Shown here: positions 17,827 to 27,819 of the stretch, in pieces
Layout of the letters: each line of letters opens with the position of its first letter
How positions within the stretch are numbered: the first letter of the stretch is position 1
Assembly (NCBI GenBank): GCA_016649615.1
Contig: JAENXK010000001.1
Coordinates: forward strand, 21,661 to 85,660
Source: Thermoleophilia bacterium
GTDB lineage: Bacteria; Actinomycetota; Thermoleophilia; Solirubrobacterales; 70-9
Length of the DNA stretch: 64,000 nucleotides
Reading direction: 5' to 3'
Notes under the pieces: model-generated
Told to the model about the DNA's origin: nothing
What the model saw: the letters and a program-made list of their open reading frames with translations, nothing else
Database searches by the model: none
Made by a program: the position numbers and the translations under genes

Positions 17827-18801
17827 TCAGTTCGCCGAGCCGACCGGGAAACCCTTGCGGATCTCCTTCGGCAGCATGAAACGGACCGACTCGTCAACGG
17901 TCTTCAGTTCCGAGACGTCTTCGACGCCGCGATCGCGGAACAGCTGAACCAGGTCCTCGACCAGCTCTTCCGGCGCGCTGGCACCGGAAGTGATGCCGAC
18001 CGTGCGGATCCCCTCCAGCCACTGTTCAAGGACCTGGGTGTGGTTGTCGATCAGGTGAGAGTCGGCGCCGTGTTCGCGGGCGACCTCGACCAGCCGGTTC
18101 GAGTTGGACGAGTTGGTCGACCCGATCACCAGGACGAGGTCGCACTGGCGGGCGAGCTGCTTGACCGCGATCTGCCGGTTGGTCGTGGCGTAACAGATGT
18201 CCTCACCCTTGGCGGTGACGATTCCGGGGAAGCGCTCCCGCAGCCGGGTGATGATCTCGGCGGTCTCATCGACCGAGAGTGTGGTCTGCGTGATCAGAGC
18301 GACGTGCTCGGGATCTTCGAGCTCAAGCCGGTCCACCTCTTCGACGGTCTGGACCAGAACGATGCTGTCGGGCGCTTCGCCCATCGTGCCCTCGACCTCT
18401 TCGTGCCCCTCGTGACCGACCATCACGATCGTGTATCCGTCGGCCGCAAACTTGCGGGCCTCGACGTGGACCTTGGTCACCAGTGGGCAGGTCGCGTCGA
18501 TGGTGCGCAACTTGCGCTCTCCGGCCCGTTCGTGGACCGCCGGGGCGACCCCGTGGGCGCTGAAGACGACGATCTCGCCCTCGGGGACCTCGGTCTCTTC
18601 TTCGACGAAGATCGCGCCGCGACTGGAAAGTTCCTCGACCACGTGCTTGTTGTGGACAATCTCCTTCCTCACGTAGATCGGGGCGCCATGTTCGTCAAGG
18701 GCCCGCTCGACGGTCTGCACGGCACGATCGACGCCGGCGCAGTAGCCTCGTGGGGCTGCCAGAATCACGCGCTCCGGCGCGGTAGTTGCGGCTGAAGGCA
18801 T
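17827..18801 (-). CDS. ispH: 4-hydroxy-3-methylbut-2-enyl diphosphate reductase
   Basis: The 324-residue [4Fe-4S] enzyme makes IPP and DMAPP in the last step of the MEP pathway. Cluster-binding cysteines are visible in [13 protein letters not shown] (residue 21), [12 protein letters not shown] and ICYATTNRQ. Other conserved stretches are [31 protein letters not shown] and [15 protein letters not shown]. The ATG at 18801 fits the family start; the longer frame upstream would prepend residues unlike IspH. It is divergent from the WS/DGAT gene 52 bp away. As an Fe-S enzyme it depends on the suf machinery in this window. Confidence 0.97.
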   Translation of the reverse strand: MPSAATTAPERVILAAPRGYCAGVDRAVQTVERALDEHGAPIYVRKEIVHNKHVVEELSSRGAIFVEEETEVPEGEIVVFSAHGVAPAVHERAGERKLRTIDATCPLVTKVHVEARKFAADGYTIVMVGHEGHEEVEGTMGEAPDSIVLVQTVEEVDRLELEDPEHVALITQTTLSVDETAEIITRLRERFPGIVTAKGEDICYATTNRQIAVKQLARQCDLVLVIGSTNSSNSNRLVEVAREHGADSHLIDNHTQVLEQWLEGIRTVGITSGASAPEELVEDLVQLFRDRGVEDVSELKTVDESVRFMLPKEIRKGFPVGSAN

Positions 18802-18853
18802 AGCCACAGAGTACCCGGAGTAAGGTCCGGGCGGAATCCGTAAAGGGGAATCA

Positions 18854-20275
18854 GTGGAAACACCGACAAATAATCTGGACCGGCTCACCGGAATCGATGC
18901 CACCTTCCTGAGCAACGAGAACGAGAACAGCCATATGCACGTCGGTGGGATCATGATCTTCGAAGGGCCGCCGCCTGCCTACGACGAGTTCGTCGACCAC
19001 ATCGAGTCCTGCCTGCCCGAGGTTCCCCGCTACCGCCAGAAGCTCGTCCATCCGCCATTTGAAGCCGGAAGGCCGCTGTGGGTGGACGATACCTCTTTCA
19101 ACCTCTCATACCACATGCATCACACGGCGCTGCCCGCTCCGGGGGACGACGACGACCTCGCGGCACTCGCCGACCGGATCTTTTCGCACTCGCTGGACCG
19201 CTCGAAACCGCTCTGGGAGATGTGGCTGGTCCAGGAGCTGGAGGGCGACCGCTTCGCGATCATCGCCAAGAGCCATCACGCCATGATCGACGGGATCTCC
19301 GGGGTCGATATCGCGACCGTGATCTTTGACCTTTCGCGCGACGCCGAACCTCACACTCCGAGCGAACGATGGCGGCCGGAGCCCGAGCCCTCTTCGCTCG
19401 ATCTGCTCCGGCTCGGTGCCGGCGACCTTGCCGGCGCACCCAGGCGAATCGGCGAAGGCGCGATCGGCGCGGTACTGAACCCCTCTTCGGTTATCGGCCG
19501 GGTCAGCAGCGGCGTCGAGGGCATCGGAGAGATCGCCAGGGCGTTCGCCGACCCGGCCCCGGACGTGCCGCTCAACGTGGAGATCGGCCCCCACCGGCGG
19601 ATCGCCTGGTCCCAGGCCGAGCTGGCCGACCTCAAACGGGTCAAGACCACCTTCGACACGACGGTCAACGATGTCGTCCTGACGATGGCGGCCGGGGCGA
19701 TGAGAAAGTGGCTGATCAGCCGGGATTTCCCAACCGATGAACTCGAGCTGCGGGCGATGGTCCCGGTCTCGGTCAGGGGCGAAGACGAGCGCGGCCGGCT
19801 CGGCAACCGGCTGGCGACGATGAGGGCCCCGCTGCCGGTTTACGAGCCGGACCCGGTGGTCAGGCTCGAAATCGTCAGTGCCTCTATGAACGGCCTCAAG
19901 GACTCGAAGCAGGCGCTGGGAGCCGAGGTGATCGCCCGGCTCAACGACTTCGCGCCGCCGACAATCCTGGCCCAGGCGGCCCGGATCAACTTTTCGACCA
20001 GGCTGTTCAACCTGCTGGTCACCAACGTGCCCGGGCCACAGGTACCGCTGTACGTCCTCGGGCACGAGATGCTGACCTCGATTCCGGTCGCCTTCCTGGC
20101 CAAGAACCACGGACTGGCAATAGCGGTGATGAGCTACAACGGCCAGCTCAGCATCGGGCTGCTGGGTGACTTCGACGCAATGCCCGACATCGACCTGATC
20201 TCGGACGGGATGGGCGAATCCCTCAAGGAGCTGCTGGAGGCCGCCGAAGCCCTGGAAGAAGCCCGCCCGGCCTGA
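18854..20275 (+). CDS. Wax ester synthase/diacylglycerol O-acyltransferase (WS/DGAT)
   Basis: The 473-residue enzyme has the catalytic motif [11 protein letters not shown] (HHxxxDG, His 141 and 142, Asp 146, Gly 147), an N-terminal [12 protein letters not shown], and the C-terminal [16 protein letters not shown] segment that defines this family. It transfers acyl-CoA to diacylglycerol or long-chain alcohols for neutral-lipid storage and acts at the membrane. The GTG start has GGGGA 4 nt upstream. Its stop lies only 14 nt before the first copy of the sufT 3'-end repeat. Confidence 0.95.
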   Translation: METPTNNLDRLTGIDATFLSNENENSHMHVGGIMIFEGPPPAYDEFVDHIESCLPEVPRYRQKLVHPPFEAGRPLWVDDTSFNLSYHMHHTALPAPGDDDDLAALADRIFSHSLDRSKPLWEMWLVQELEGDRFAIIAKSHHAMIDGISGVDIATVIFDLSRDAEPHTPSERWRPEPEPSSLDLLRLGAGDLAGAPRRIGEGAIGAVLNPSSVIGRVSSGVEGIGEIARAFADPAPDVPLNVEIGPHRRIAWSQAELADLKRVKTTFDTTVNDVVLTMAAGAMRKWLISRDFPTDELELRAMVPVSVRGEDERGRLGNRLATMRAPLPVYEPDPVVRLEIVSASMNGLKDSKQALGAEVIARLNDFAPPTILAQAARINFSTRLFNLLVTNVPGPQVPLYVLGHEMLTSIPVAFLAKNHGLAIAVMSYNGQLSIGLLGDFDAMPDIDLISDGMGESLKELLEAAEALEEARPA

Positions 20276-20289
20276 TCCGGCCCCGCCCG

Positions 20290-20317
20290 GAAGCCGAGCG
20301 CGAATTTGGCGTCGTCG
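20290..20317 (-). repeat. sufT 3'-end repeat, copy A
   Basis: This 28-bp stretch matches the end of the sufT-like gene (24816-24843) at 26 positions; the minus strand reads DDAKFALGF, without the stop. It is in the same orientation as copies B and C and lies just after the WS/DGAT gene, at the outer end of the accessory block. Confidence 0.65.
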
Positions 20318-20431
20318 ACCCCGGGAGAAGCCGGCGGAGCCGTGCCGCTTCTCATCTCAGGCCGAGCTCTTGGCTGGATGGTCCTACCTTTGCCGGCGCG
20401 TCAGCTTTTTCCTCCGGGCGCCCTGGGTCGC

Positions 20432-22770
20432 CTAGTCCCGGGCGAGCCAGGCGAGGACCTGCTTTTCGTGATCGACGTAGGGATCACCGCTTACATCGAT
20501 CACGACCCGCTCGATCTCTCCGCCAGAGAAGGAGAACGGCGGCCGGTAGTCGGCGACCGGAGAGCCGCTGTCCCGGCCGATGCACAGACCATCGCCCGTC
20601 AGTGCGAACCAGCCGGGCTGGGTGATGATCTCGGCCTGGCCGACCTGGTCGGTGTCAACGAAGAGCCGCAGGTCGCCGAGCGCGCTTGGAGTCTCCTGAT
20701 CGTCGCCGGTCTTCGAGAACTCGGCCGTCAATACGCGGCGACCCTCGCCGACCGGGGAGGCCGAGGTGACGGACTGGATTCGCTCGCCGAGCCAGTTATA
20801 GACATAGTGCAGGTGCCCGTCGCGGAGAAAGAGACTGTGGCCCCCGGCGACGCCGCCGTGCGCGAAGAGCACCCCCTCGGCCCCGGGCTCGAGAATCGCG
20901 GCCGCCGCGATCGTGAACGAGCGGCCGCGGATGTTGACCGCCACCGACTCCGGTACCTCGGCGGTGTGCGGATAGTAAACGTAGTGATCCCGCGGCTTGC
21001 CTGGCTGAGGTCTCTCGGTGCCCAGCACCTCCAGCGCTGAGCGGTCGTCCAGCGGCAGCCCATTCAGAGCTCCAGCTTGGTGTAACCACATCCCTCTCAA
21101 CTTCTTCAGCAACTCGGGGTTCTCAGCGGCCAGATTGCGCGACTGCGCCCGATCCTCTGCAAGGTTGTAGAGCTCCCACTCGTCCTGCTCGAAGTTGCCC
21201 CAGCCCGAGATCGGCGGGTGCACGGTGTTGGCGAGCCAACCCCGGTGGTAATCGAGCGCTGGCCCAGCATCGAGTAGAACTGGGTCTCACGGCCCGGCGC
21301 AGCGGGGTCTCCGAACGAGGTGGCGAAGCTCTCCCCTTCGATCTCGCTCTGCGTGAAGCCCTTGAGGGTCTCGGGCGGATCGACGTCGAGCATCTCGTAA
21401 AGGGTGGGTACGACGTCCACGGCGTGGACGTACTGGTCGCGTACCCCTCTCGCCTTCAGCCCGGACGGCCAGGAGACGATGCAAGGGTCCGCTGTGCCCC
21501 CTTCATATCCGGCGAAGCGCTTCCAGTATGGAAAAGGGGTATCGAAGGCCCATGCCCAGCCGGTGTTGTAGTGGTTGTAGGAGGTTGGTCCGCCGAGCTC
21601 GTCGATCCGCTTCAAGTTCTCCTCGACGCTGTCGGGCAAGTTGTTGAAGAACTTGTTCTCGTTGAACGAGCCGTTCGGTCCACCTTCCGCGCTGGAGCCG
21701 TTGTCGGAGACCACCACGATGATCGTGTCGTCCAGTTGTTCGGACTCCTCGAGATAGTCGATCAGGCGACCGATCTCGTGGTCGGTGAAGGTCACGAATC
21801 CCGCAAACACCTCAGCCATCCGGATGAACAGCTTCCGCTCGTCCTCGTCCAGCGAGTCCCAGGGCCGGACGAAGTCGAGGCCCGGCCATGCCTGCCCGGC
21901 CGGGCCGGTCACGTCGGGCTCGCCGTGCGGGTTTATCGGGCTCGCCTCGACATCATCGGGGAGAAGGCCGATCTCCTTCTGTCGGGCGAGAATCGACTCA
22001 CGGATCGCCTCGTAGCCCTCGTCAAAACGGCCCCGATACCGATTGATCCATTCCTCGTCAACATGATGCGGGGCGTGACCGCAGCCGGGACAGAAATAGG
22101 TGAACCAGGGCTTTTCGGGCGCGATCGCCTTCGCGTCGCGGATGAAGCGGATCGCCTTGTCGGCGAGATCGGACGAGAGATGGTAGCCCTCGTCCGGAGT
22201 GCGGGGCGGCTCGACTCCATGGTTGTCTTCGATCAGGTCCGGGTACCACTGGTTGGTCTCGCCGCCCAGGAATCCGTAGAAGCGCTCGAACCCGCGACCA
22301 AGCGGCCAACGGGCCTTCCATGAGGATGGGTCGGACTCTTCAGCCGGCGTCAGGTGCCACTTGCCGACCGCGTAGGAGTTCCAGCCGCGTTCGGATAGCA
22401 CCTCGGAGAGCAAACCGTTTTCGAACGGGATCCTTCCGGAGAAGCCGGGGAAGCCTGCCGCACCCTCGGTGATGCAGGCCATACCGTTGCTGGTCGCGTT
22501 GCGCCCGGTCAGCAGGGACGAGCGGGTCGGCGAGCACAACGCTGTCGTGTGGAAGTTCGAGTAGCGGAGCCCCTGCTCGGCTATCCGCCGCATCGTCGGC
22601 GTTTCGATCGGCCCGCCGAAGACGTCCATCGCCCCGTACCCGACGTCGTCCCAGACGATCATCAACACGTTCGGCGCGCCTTCTGGAGCCTGCGGCTGGA
22701 CGTAGGGCGTCCAGTCTTGTTCGAAGTCCCGTACGTCCAATTCGATCCTGCCACGAAATGGCTCTGCCAC
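20432..22770 (-). pseudogene. Formylglycine-dependent arylsulfatase (frameshifted)
   Basis: The ATG at 22770 follows AAGGAGG. The first 500 residues are a complete sulfatase domain: metal site IVWDDVGYG (Asp 41, 42), active-site Cys 79 in CSPTRSSLLTG (CxPxR, converted to formylglycine by FGE), VGKWHLTP, PHHVDEEW and VVSDNGSS. The frame is lost near 21250: RSI followed by an out-of-frame tail. Inserting one T (ATT ACC to ATT TAC C) restores YHRGWLANTVHPPISGWGNF and runs on to a conserved C-terminal domain ending at 20432, which itself ends ...VDHEKQVLAWLARD. The full protein would be ~779 residues. No sulfatase-maturing enzyme is nearby. It may be a recent pseudogene or a sequencing deletion. 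Confidence 0.8.
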
Positions 22771-23260
22771 GACCGACCTCCTTCCCGCTTAGCCTGGGTT
22801 CACGATAACAGGCGGGCGGCACCTCGTTAGCCTGTCTGGCCAGTCGGCCGCGGGCCTCAGTGATGCGGGAGGAATAGTCCTGACCGCGGCCGCCATGTCT
22901 TCTCGTTTACCTGTTCCCGTCCGGCCGTCAGCGCAGCGGAAAGGCCAGGACGCAGCATGAGGATGAGCCCTAGAAGCCCAGCGCGAACTTGGCGTCGTCG
23001 GTCATCATCTCCGCTCGCCGACGCCTCGGACGACGCGTTCGTCACGTGTCGGAAATTGCGCAGAAATGCGGCATCGACGAGCCGGGTGTCCGCAGAACGC
23101 AATCGCCTGCCGCCCCGTGTGGCCTCGTCCGTTTGAACTCCGTTTGAACGGCAACCGCCCGGGATCGCGACGCGACCGCTGAAGCCGCCGTGAGCAGGAG
23201 TGGCGTTTTTTGGTGCGACCGCTACACACGAACCGCATGGGTGTCACCGCCGGGCGCTCC
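22771..23260. other. 490-bp region with no supported gene; contains repeat copy B
   Basis: The region lies between the sulfatase start and the end of the M23 peptidase gene. It holds the sulfatase ribosome site (and presumably its promoter) and repeat copy B. Small open frames here (for example 22857-23102 and 23005-23247 on the minus strand) have no ribosome site and arginine-rich, low-complexity translations, so I do not call them genes. Confidence 0.5.
22973..23013 (-). repeat. sufT 3'-end repeat, copy B
   Basis: This 41-bp stretch matches 24816-24856 at 39 positions, including a 34-bp identical core (22980-23013 = 24823-24856). The minus strand reads EMMTDDAKFALGF-stop, the last 13 residues and stop of the sufT-like protein, with unrelated sequence upstream. 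It separates the sulfatase block from the M23 block. Confidence 0.8.
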
Positions 23261-24493
23261 TCAATCCGAGAATGTCACCAGGTCGCGATCGGTAAAGCCG
23301 CGGTCGCGAAAGCGGCCGCGGGCAGTGCGATCGATCAAAATCGGGGGCACAGGGGGCTCCGCGGCATCGGCTTCGATGAAGGCCGGCAGCGACGGGGTCC
23401 GCCCGTTGAGCTTGAACCGGTCGATCACGAATGGCAGTCCGTCGGAGTCGAGGATTGTGGGCCGGGTCATCATCTGGAAGTGAAGGTGCGGACCCTCGGT
23501 TCGACCGGTATTGCCGAGTTTGCCGATTACCTGTCCCTCGCGCACGCGGTCGCCGCGATCAACGCGGACGCTTCCCGGTCGCAGGTGCGCATAGGCGGCG
23601 AAAACGTGCTTGGACAGCCTGAGGATTACGTAGTTGCCGTTGGCGGCCGTGCCGCTGACTGGGATCGGATCGTTGGGAACCTGGTTTGGATAGCGATCGA
23701 CGGCGGCGACAACTTTGGCGGCCCCGACCGCCAACACCGGCTGCCCGTAGTTGAAGTAGCTGGCGACCAGATTGGGGTCAGCTACGTGGGTGCGAGCGCC
23801 ATCATCGAGGAGCGCCGCGAAGTCGACCGCAAAGCGCTGGCCGAGATGAAGGGCGCCGTTGATCGGTTGGAGCGCCCTCCGATGGGCCCCGATTATCGCT
23901 ACCCAAGGGCCGCCGCGAAGCGGGGGGCCGATCTCGGTCGCCGGCTTGGACGCGACCGAGACATCGGCCCCGGTTGAGGTGATGAGCGGGCCGACCGGGA
24001 GCCCCGGACCGAGGTCGATGGTGAGCCGATGCCTGATCCTTCGCGGGATCCGGTTTCGGTTGCGGAAGCTCAGATCGATCCAGGCGATCCCCACGGTCGA
24101 CGGCGGGAGCACGGATGTCGGGCCGGAACTTGTGCCGACCAGGCTCATCGTCGCCTCGAGCCGTCCCCCGGAAAGAGTCGCCACACCCCCGCCGCCGCGG
24201 CGAAGCACCTTGATATCGGTGACGGTCACCGGAAGAGAGATCGTATTGGTCAGCTCGAGTTCGTACTTGAGGTGAAAGCGGCCGTCGTCGCCGTGGTACC
24301 AACGCGGCGGTGAGAGCACGGACTGAGTGACCGGCGTGAGGACCTGGGGCGCTGCGCCCGCAGGCGACGCGCCCAGACCAAGAGCGACGCCTGTCGCGAC
24401 CGACAGCCCGCATGCGAACATCGCCAAACCCGCGAGCAGTGCGCGCCTGGCGACGCCAGCGATGATTTGGGTTCCCCCTTGTCTCCCTGCCAT
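23261..24493 (-). CDS. Exported M23-family metallopeptidase (LytM-like)
   Basis: The 410-residue protein has an N-terminal signal peptide or anchor (RALLAGLAMFACGLSVATGVA, ending near AGAAP), then ~130 residues of beta-sandwich-like sequence, then a LytM domain. Zinc ligands are visible in HLGQRFAVDF (HxxxxRxAxD variant) and TEGPHLHFQ (HxH), with intermediate AYAHLRPGS. Such enzymes cleave peptidoglycan cross-links or act as regulators or lysostaphin-like effectors. GGAGG lies 12 nt before the ATG. It stands alone between repeats B and C, opposite to the convergent neighbour 20 kb away, so its context gives little help. Confidence 0.87.
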   Translation of the reverse strand: MAGRQGGTQIIAGVARRALLAGLAMFACGLSVATGVALGLGASPAGAAPQVLTPVTQSVLSPPRWYHGDDGRFHLKYELELTNTISLPVTVTDIKVLRRGGGGVATLSGGRLEATMSLVGTSSGPTSVLPPSTVGIAWIDLSFRNRNRIPRRIRHRLTIDLGPGLPVGPLITSTGADVSVASKPATEIGPPLRGGPWVAIIGAHRRALQPINGALHLGQRFAVDFAALLDDGARTHVADPNLVASYFNYGQPVLAVGAAKVVAAVDRYPNQVPNDPIPVSGTAANGNYVILRLSKHVFAAYAHLRPGSVRVDRGDRVREGQVIGKLGNTGRTEGPHLHFQMMTRPTILDSDGLPFVIDRFKLNGRTPSLPAFIEADAAEPPVPPILIDRTARGRFRDRGFTDRDLVTFSD

Positions 24494-24812
24494 GTCGTAC
24501 AGATGCCTCCACTTTCGTATAGATCAGCCTCGATTCTCAATGCGAGAAGATTCGTGACTGTTCTCAGGATCCGGCTACCCTAATCCCTCAGGAGTTCTGC
24601 GGGAACGAGGTGGCGGACCGGAGGCCGGCTCTTCGAGAAATATCTCTTTCCATGGCGGATTCATAATCACCGCCGAAACCCGGCCCGGTTCAACCTTTGC
24701 GGTCTCGACAACCAGGTCTTGAGCTACCCTTCTGCGACGGCGTGGTTGAAAACCATTCCGCCACCTGCACCCCCGGGACAATCTCGGAGACGCACTGTTC
24801 GGTAGAAGCCGC
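24494..24812. other. 319-bp region with no supported gene
   Basis: The region lies between the M23 peptidase start and the end of the sufT-like gene. It should contain the peptidase promoter. An open frame at 24575-24781 (minus strand, 68 codons) has a short segment (VIMNPPWKEIFLEE) that is less arginine-rich than random frames here, but no ribosome site and no context; I do not call it. Confidence 0.45.
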
Positions 24813-25130
24813 TCAGAACCCGAGCGCGAACTTGGCGTCGTCGGTCATCATCTCCGGCGACCAGGGCGGATCAAAGATCATCTTCGGGTGGACGTCCCGG
24901 ACCCCGTCCAGGTCGCCGACGAATTCCTTCATCTGTTCCGAGACCTGCGGCCCGATCGGACAGGCCGGCGTGGTCAGCGTGAAGGTCACGTATACGTCCG
25001 GCGATTCGACCTTGACGTCGTAGACCAGTCCGAGTGAAACGAAATCGAGGCCGAGCTCCGGGTCGATGACTTCTTCGAGGGCCTCGTAAACCGTCTCTTC
25101 GGACGGCATTGTCTGCTGATCTTCGGGCAT
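24813..25130 (-). CDS. sufT: SufT-like DUF59/MIP18 Fe-S assembly factor
   Basis: The 105-residue protein has the DUF59 hallmarks: VIDPELGLDFVSLGLVYDV, TTPACPIGPQVSEQM with the functional Cys, and a C-terminus FDPPWSPEMMTDDAKFALGF that corresponds to the WNPPWGP...ALGF end of actinobacterial SufT. SufT family proteins help deliver clusters to client enzymes. It is usually the last gene of the suf operon, but here it lies more than 12 kb from sufD. Its 3' end recurs twice to the left (copies B and A). An ATG seven codons downstream (MPSEETVYEALEE) is an alternative start. Confidence 0.92.
   Translation of the reverse strand: MPEDQQTMPSEETVYEALEEVIDPELGLDFVSLGLVYDVKVESPDVYVTFTLTTPACPIGPQVSEQMKEFVGDLDGVRDVHPKMIFDPPWSPEMMTDDAKFALGF
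24816..24856 (-). repeat. sufT 3'-end repeat, copy C (in the intact gene)
   Basis: This is the stretch of the intact sufT-like gene that is repeated at 22973-23013 (39/41) and, in part, at 20290-20317 (26/28). It is taken as the parental copy because it is embedded in a full coding sequence. Confidence 0.8.
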
Positions 25131-25231
25131 CGCATGATTCTAGCCGCCCGGCCGGCCCGACCACCCGGGCGGGGGCGAGGCCCCGGCAGTGCCGGGGCGG
25201 GCGAGCCGTGCGAGGACGTAACCTGTCCGCC

Positions 25232-25759
25232 ATGTGGATTTTGCTTGTTGCCCTGCTCATCGTCTGGCCGATCGCGGAGATCTACGTGATGGTCCTGGTA
25301 TCCCAGTCGATCGGCTTCTTCTGGATGCTCGCTCTCATCTTCGCCTCGGCGGTGTCGGGCATGCTGGTCCTCCGTCACCGCGGGAGGGCTCACTGGCAGC
25401 GGTTTCGCGGAGCCGTCGACGAGCGCCGCCCGCCGACCCGCGAGGCTTTCGACGGGGCGATGATCACCGCCGGGGCGGCGCTGCTGATCATCCCCGGATT
25501 CATCTCTTCGACCTTGGGACTGCTCCTGCTGTTCCCCCCTACACGGGCTTTGGTCCGGATCGCGGCCTTCGCCCTTTTCGCCGGCCGGTTCACCGTGGTC
25601 ACCACCTCGGCGGGCTGGGGCGCCGGGCAGTACGGGAAGTACCGGTCCGGCCGCCGCGAGTTTGACCTCGAGGGCGAAGCGGTCGACGTGACCGGCCGCC
25701 CGGATGACGATGAGGATTCACCGCAGCTGCCCCCGGCCGACAGACCGGGCGAGCGGTGA
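25232..25759 (+). CDS. fxsA: FxsA-family membrane protein
   Basis: The 175-residue protein begins MWILLVALLIVWPIAEIYVMV with further helices FFWMLALIFASAVSGMLVLR and AMITAGAALLIIPGFISSTLGLLLL, then LFPPTRALVR. This is the cytoplasmic-membrane FxsA family, named for suppressing F-plasmid exclusion of phage T7; the native function is unclear. The C-terminal ~50 residues are acidic and disordered. The ATG at 25232 fits the family start although the frame is open further upstream. Divergent from sufT by 101 bp and overlapping the next gene by GTGA. Confidence 0.9.
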   Translation: MWILLVALLIVWPIAEIYVMVLVSQSIGFFWMLALIFASAVSGMLVLRHRGRAHWQRFRGAVDERRPPTREAFDGAMITAGAALLIIPGFISSTLGLLLLFPPTRALVRIAAFALFAGRFTVVTTSAGWGAGQYGKYRSGRREFDLEGEAVDVTGRPDDDEDSPQLPPADRPGER

Positions 25760-26493
25760 AGCCGAGCTCGATCGAGATCCTCGACCCCGGGAGCGGGTTG
25801 TTCGTCAGCCTGACGGCCGGCGGTTCGGGGGCGATCATGCTCGGGGATGAGGTGATCGCCGCCGCGCCGATACCGCCGGAGGGACTCGACCGCCTGGCCG
25901 ACGGTCCGCTTTCGCTGGAAACCGAACGTGGCTCGCTCGAAGTCGAGATCGAGTCAGAAGGCGAGCCGGTCGTCCTCACCGGGGAGTTGGTCGGCAAACG
26001 GGAATCCCGGCTGGCCCGGATCCGCGGACAACTCGTGGACGGTGACCGGCGGATCGACCTCGACTGCTCGGGGGTACTTCATGCCGAAGATGCGGCGGCG
26101 CCTCCGGGGCCACTCCGGCGCGACGCCACGATCATCCTCGCCGACGGCGGCCTGATCAGCCTGGCCGGCACCCGGGCCCCGGGGATCACCGTCCACGGCG
26201 AAGAGGAGGCTGCGGCCGCGATCTCGCACCCCGGGGGTTACGTCGAGTTCGGCGAGGTCCTGCTTTCGACCGAATACGACAGCGCCGGCCGTCACCGCCG
26301 GGCCACCCTCGAACTCGTGCCGGCGACGGATGAGATCGCCGGGCTGCATGGGGCCGGCACCGTGGTCGCCGGCTGTACCGCCAAGGTTGAGGGCGCGAGA
26401 ATCAATACCGCACTGTTTCGCTGGTCGCTGGATGGTCATCTCGGGATGGGGCGTTACGAGATCCGGCAGGAACCGGAAGAACTGCTGACGTGA
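25756..26493 (+). CDS. Beta-rich protein of unknown function
   Basis: The 245-residue protein starts at GTG overlapping the fxsA stop. It reads as repeating beta-strands: SSIEILDPGSGLFVSL, RESRLARIRGQLVDGDRRIDL, DATIILADGGLISLAG, GHLGMGRYEIRQEPEE. No membrane segment or signal is visible. The two halves look similar in size, which recalls lipocalin-like AttH/DUF7064 enzymes that may follow lipid or isoprenoid chemistry, but I cannot confirm that. It is followed after 28 nt by a HAD hydrolase in the same direction, so the three genes could form an operon. Confidence 0.75.
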   Translation: MKPSSIEILDPGSGLFVSLTAGGSGAIMLGDEVIAAAPIPPEGLDRLADGPLSLETERGSLEVEIESEGEPVVLTGELVGKRESRLARIRGQLVDGDRRIDLDCSGVLHAEDAAAPPGPLRRDATIILADGGLISLAGTRAPGITVHGEEEAAAAISHPGGYVEFGEVLLSTEYDSAGRHRRATLELVPATDEIAGLHGAGTVVAGCTAKVEGARINTALFRWSLDGHLGMGRYEIRQEPEELLT

Positions 26494-26521
26494 GCCGGTT
26501 CCGAGGGAAGGCCCCACTCCG

Positions 26522-27214
26522 ATGACCCGGATCGAGATGGTCATATCCGACTTCGGCGGAGTCCTGACCACGCCGCTGGCGGAATCGTTCATGGCGATGC
26601 AGGAGTCGGTCGGAATCTCGCCGAAGTCGTTCGGGCTCGCCCTCCGGGACGCCCACGCCCAATCAGGCGAGCACCCGCTCCATGAACTCGAATGCGGACG
26701 GATAACCGAGCGGGAGTTTGCCGACCGGCTCTCGCGCGCTCTTGAACCTCACGTCGGTCACCGGCCGGTGATCGAGGAGTTCGGGCAGACCTTTTTCCGG
26801 GCGCTCGACCCAAATCCCGGGATGCTCGACCTGATCCGCGAGGTCCGGCGCGATGGCTACCGCACGGCGCTTCTGACCAACAACGTCCGGGAGTGGGAGC
26901 CGAAGTGGCGGTCGATGATCCCGGTCGACGAGCTGTTCGAGGAAGTCGTCGATTCAGCCTTCGTGGGATGCCGCAAGCCCGACCCGAGGATCTACGAGAT
27001 CACCCTGGAACGGGTCGGCCTGCCCCCCGAAGCCTGCGTATTCATCGATGACATCGAGGTCAACTGTGATGGAGCCGCCGCCTTGGGGATGAACGCGGTC
27101 CACTTCCGCGAGACCGCCCAGGCCCGGGCCGACGTCCGCACCCTGCTCGAGGCCTCTGGGAAGGGCGTCCGGGAAAGAACGGCCGAGCGGCCCGCTGCGA
27201 GGCAGCAGCCCTAG
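26522..27214 (+). CDS. HAD-superfamily hydrolase (HAD-IA type)
   Basis: The 230-residue protein has HAD motif I VISDFGGVLTTPL (nucleophile Asp), motif II in TALLTNNVREWE, motif III lysine in FVGCRKPDPRIYEITLERVG and motif IV VFIDDIEVNCDGAAALGM. The second Asp of DxD is Gly (DFGGV), as in epoxide-hydrolase-linked and YihX-type members, some of which are still active phosphatases. The cap inserts after motif I. Substrate unknown. It ends overlapping the convergent gene by 4 nt. Confidence 0.9.
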   Translation: MTRIEMVISDFGGVLTTPLAESFMAMQESVGISPKSFGLALRDAHAQSGEHPLHELECGRITEREFADRLSRALEPHVGHRPVIEEFGQTFFRALDPNPGMLDLIREVRRDGYRTALLTNNVREWEPKWRSMIPVDELFEEVVDSAFVGCRKPDPRIYEITLERVGLPPEACVFIDDIEVNCDGAAALGMNAVHFRETAQARADVRTLLEASGKGVRERTAERPAARQQP

Positions 27215-27666
27215 TTGTCGGAGCCGATCCGGTCCCAGATGTAGAGATCCATCGCCTCTGAGGCAAGGGCCATCAGCCGCTCGGGGGACAGCCAGCCGAC
27301 CACGGTCTCGAGGGCCAGGTCCTCGGTCAGGCCTTCCTCGAGGACGTCTTCGCCGCGGAAACCGGCGGCGAGCTTGAGCGCTTCGCGCCGGTGCTCACCC
27401 AGCGTCCCGAAAGCGCCCATCAGGAAGTCGCGGTTGGGAACAGCCTGGCCGAGATCCATCGAGCCGTGCCAGGCGGCGAGCAGAGAGAGATCATCCTGGT
27501 CGAGATCAGCCAGCGCGCGGGCGTATTGCGACTCGAGCTCCTCCTCCGGGATCTCGTCGACCCATGCACGAAGCGCCTCTCCCAGGAGCTGACGGCGAGC
27601 TTCACGACCGACCGAGTCGGAGATGACGTGAATCGCATCAGCGGGATCGACGAAGCAGAGTGTCAT
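27211..27666 (-). CDS. Helical protein of unknown function
   Basis: The 151-residue acidic protein is chosen to begin MTLCFVDPADAIHVI at 27666; an upstream in-frame start would add 22 basic residues. It is largely alpha-helical (VGREARRQLLGEALRAWVDEIPEEELESQYARALADLD). No motif or membrane segment is visible. It is convergent with the HAD gene and divergent from the AddB-like gene. I do not recognise the family; regular composition makes it a likely gene. Confidence 0.65.
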   Translation of the reverse strand: MTLCFVDPADAIHVISDSVGREARRQLLGEALRAWVDEIPEEELESQYARALADLDQDDLSLLAAWHGSMDLGQAVPNRDFLMGAFGTLGEHRREALKLAAGFRGEDVLEEGLTEDLALETVVGWLSPERLMALASEAMDLYIWDRIGSDN

Positions 27667-27819
27667 GGGCAGGACCGTCCTCGGGATAGGGAACCGGGTC
27701 ACCCGTGAAGATAGTGACGCCAGAGGACGCAAAACCTGCCTTCGCGACCCCGCAAACTGCGGATAAACACGGCGATTTAGTCAGATCGGGGACGCCGCTT
27801 CAGACCCTAAAGTGAAGCC

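Noticed and set aside
22857..23247. Small minus-strand frames around repeat B
   Set aside because: Arginine-rich, no start signal, and they overlap the repeat in other frames.
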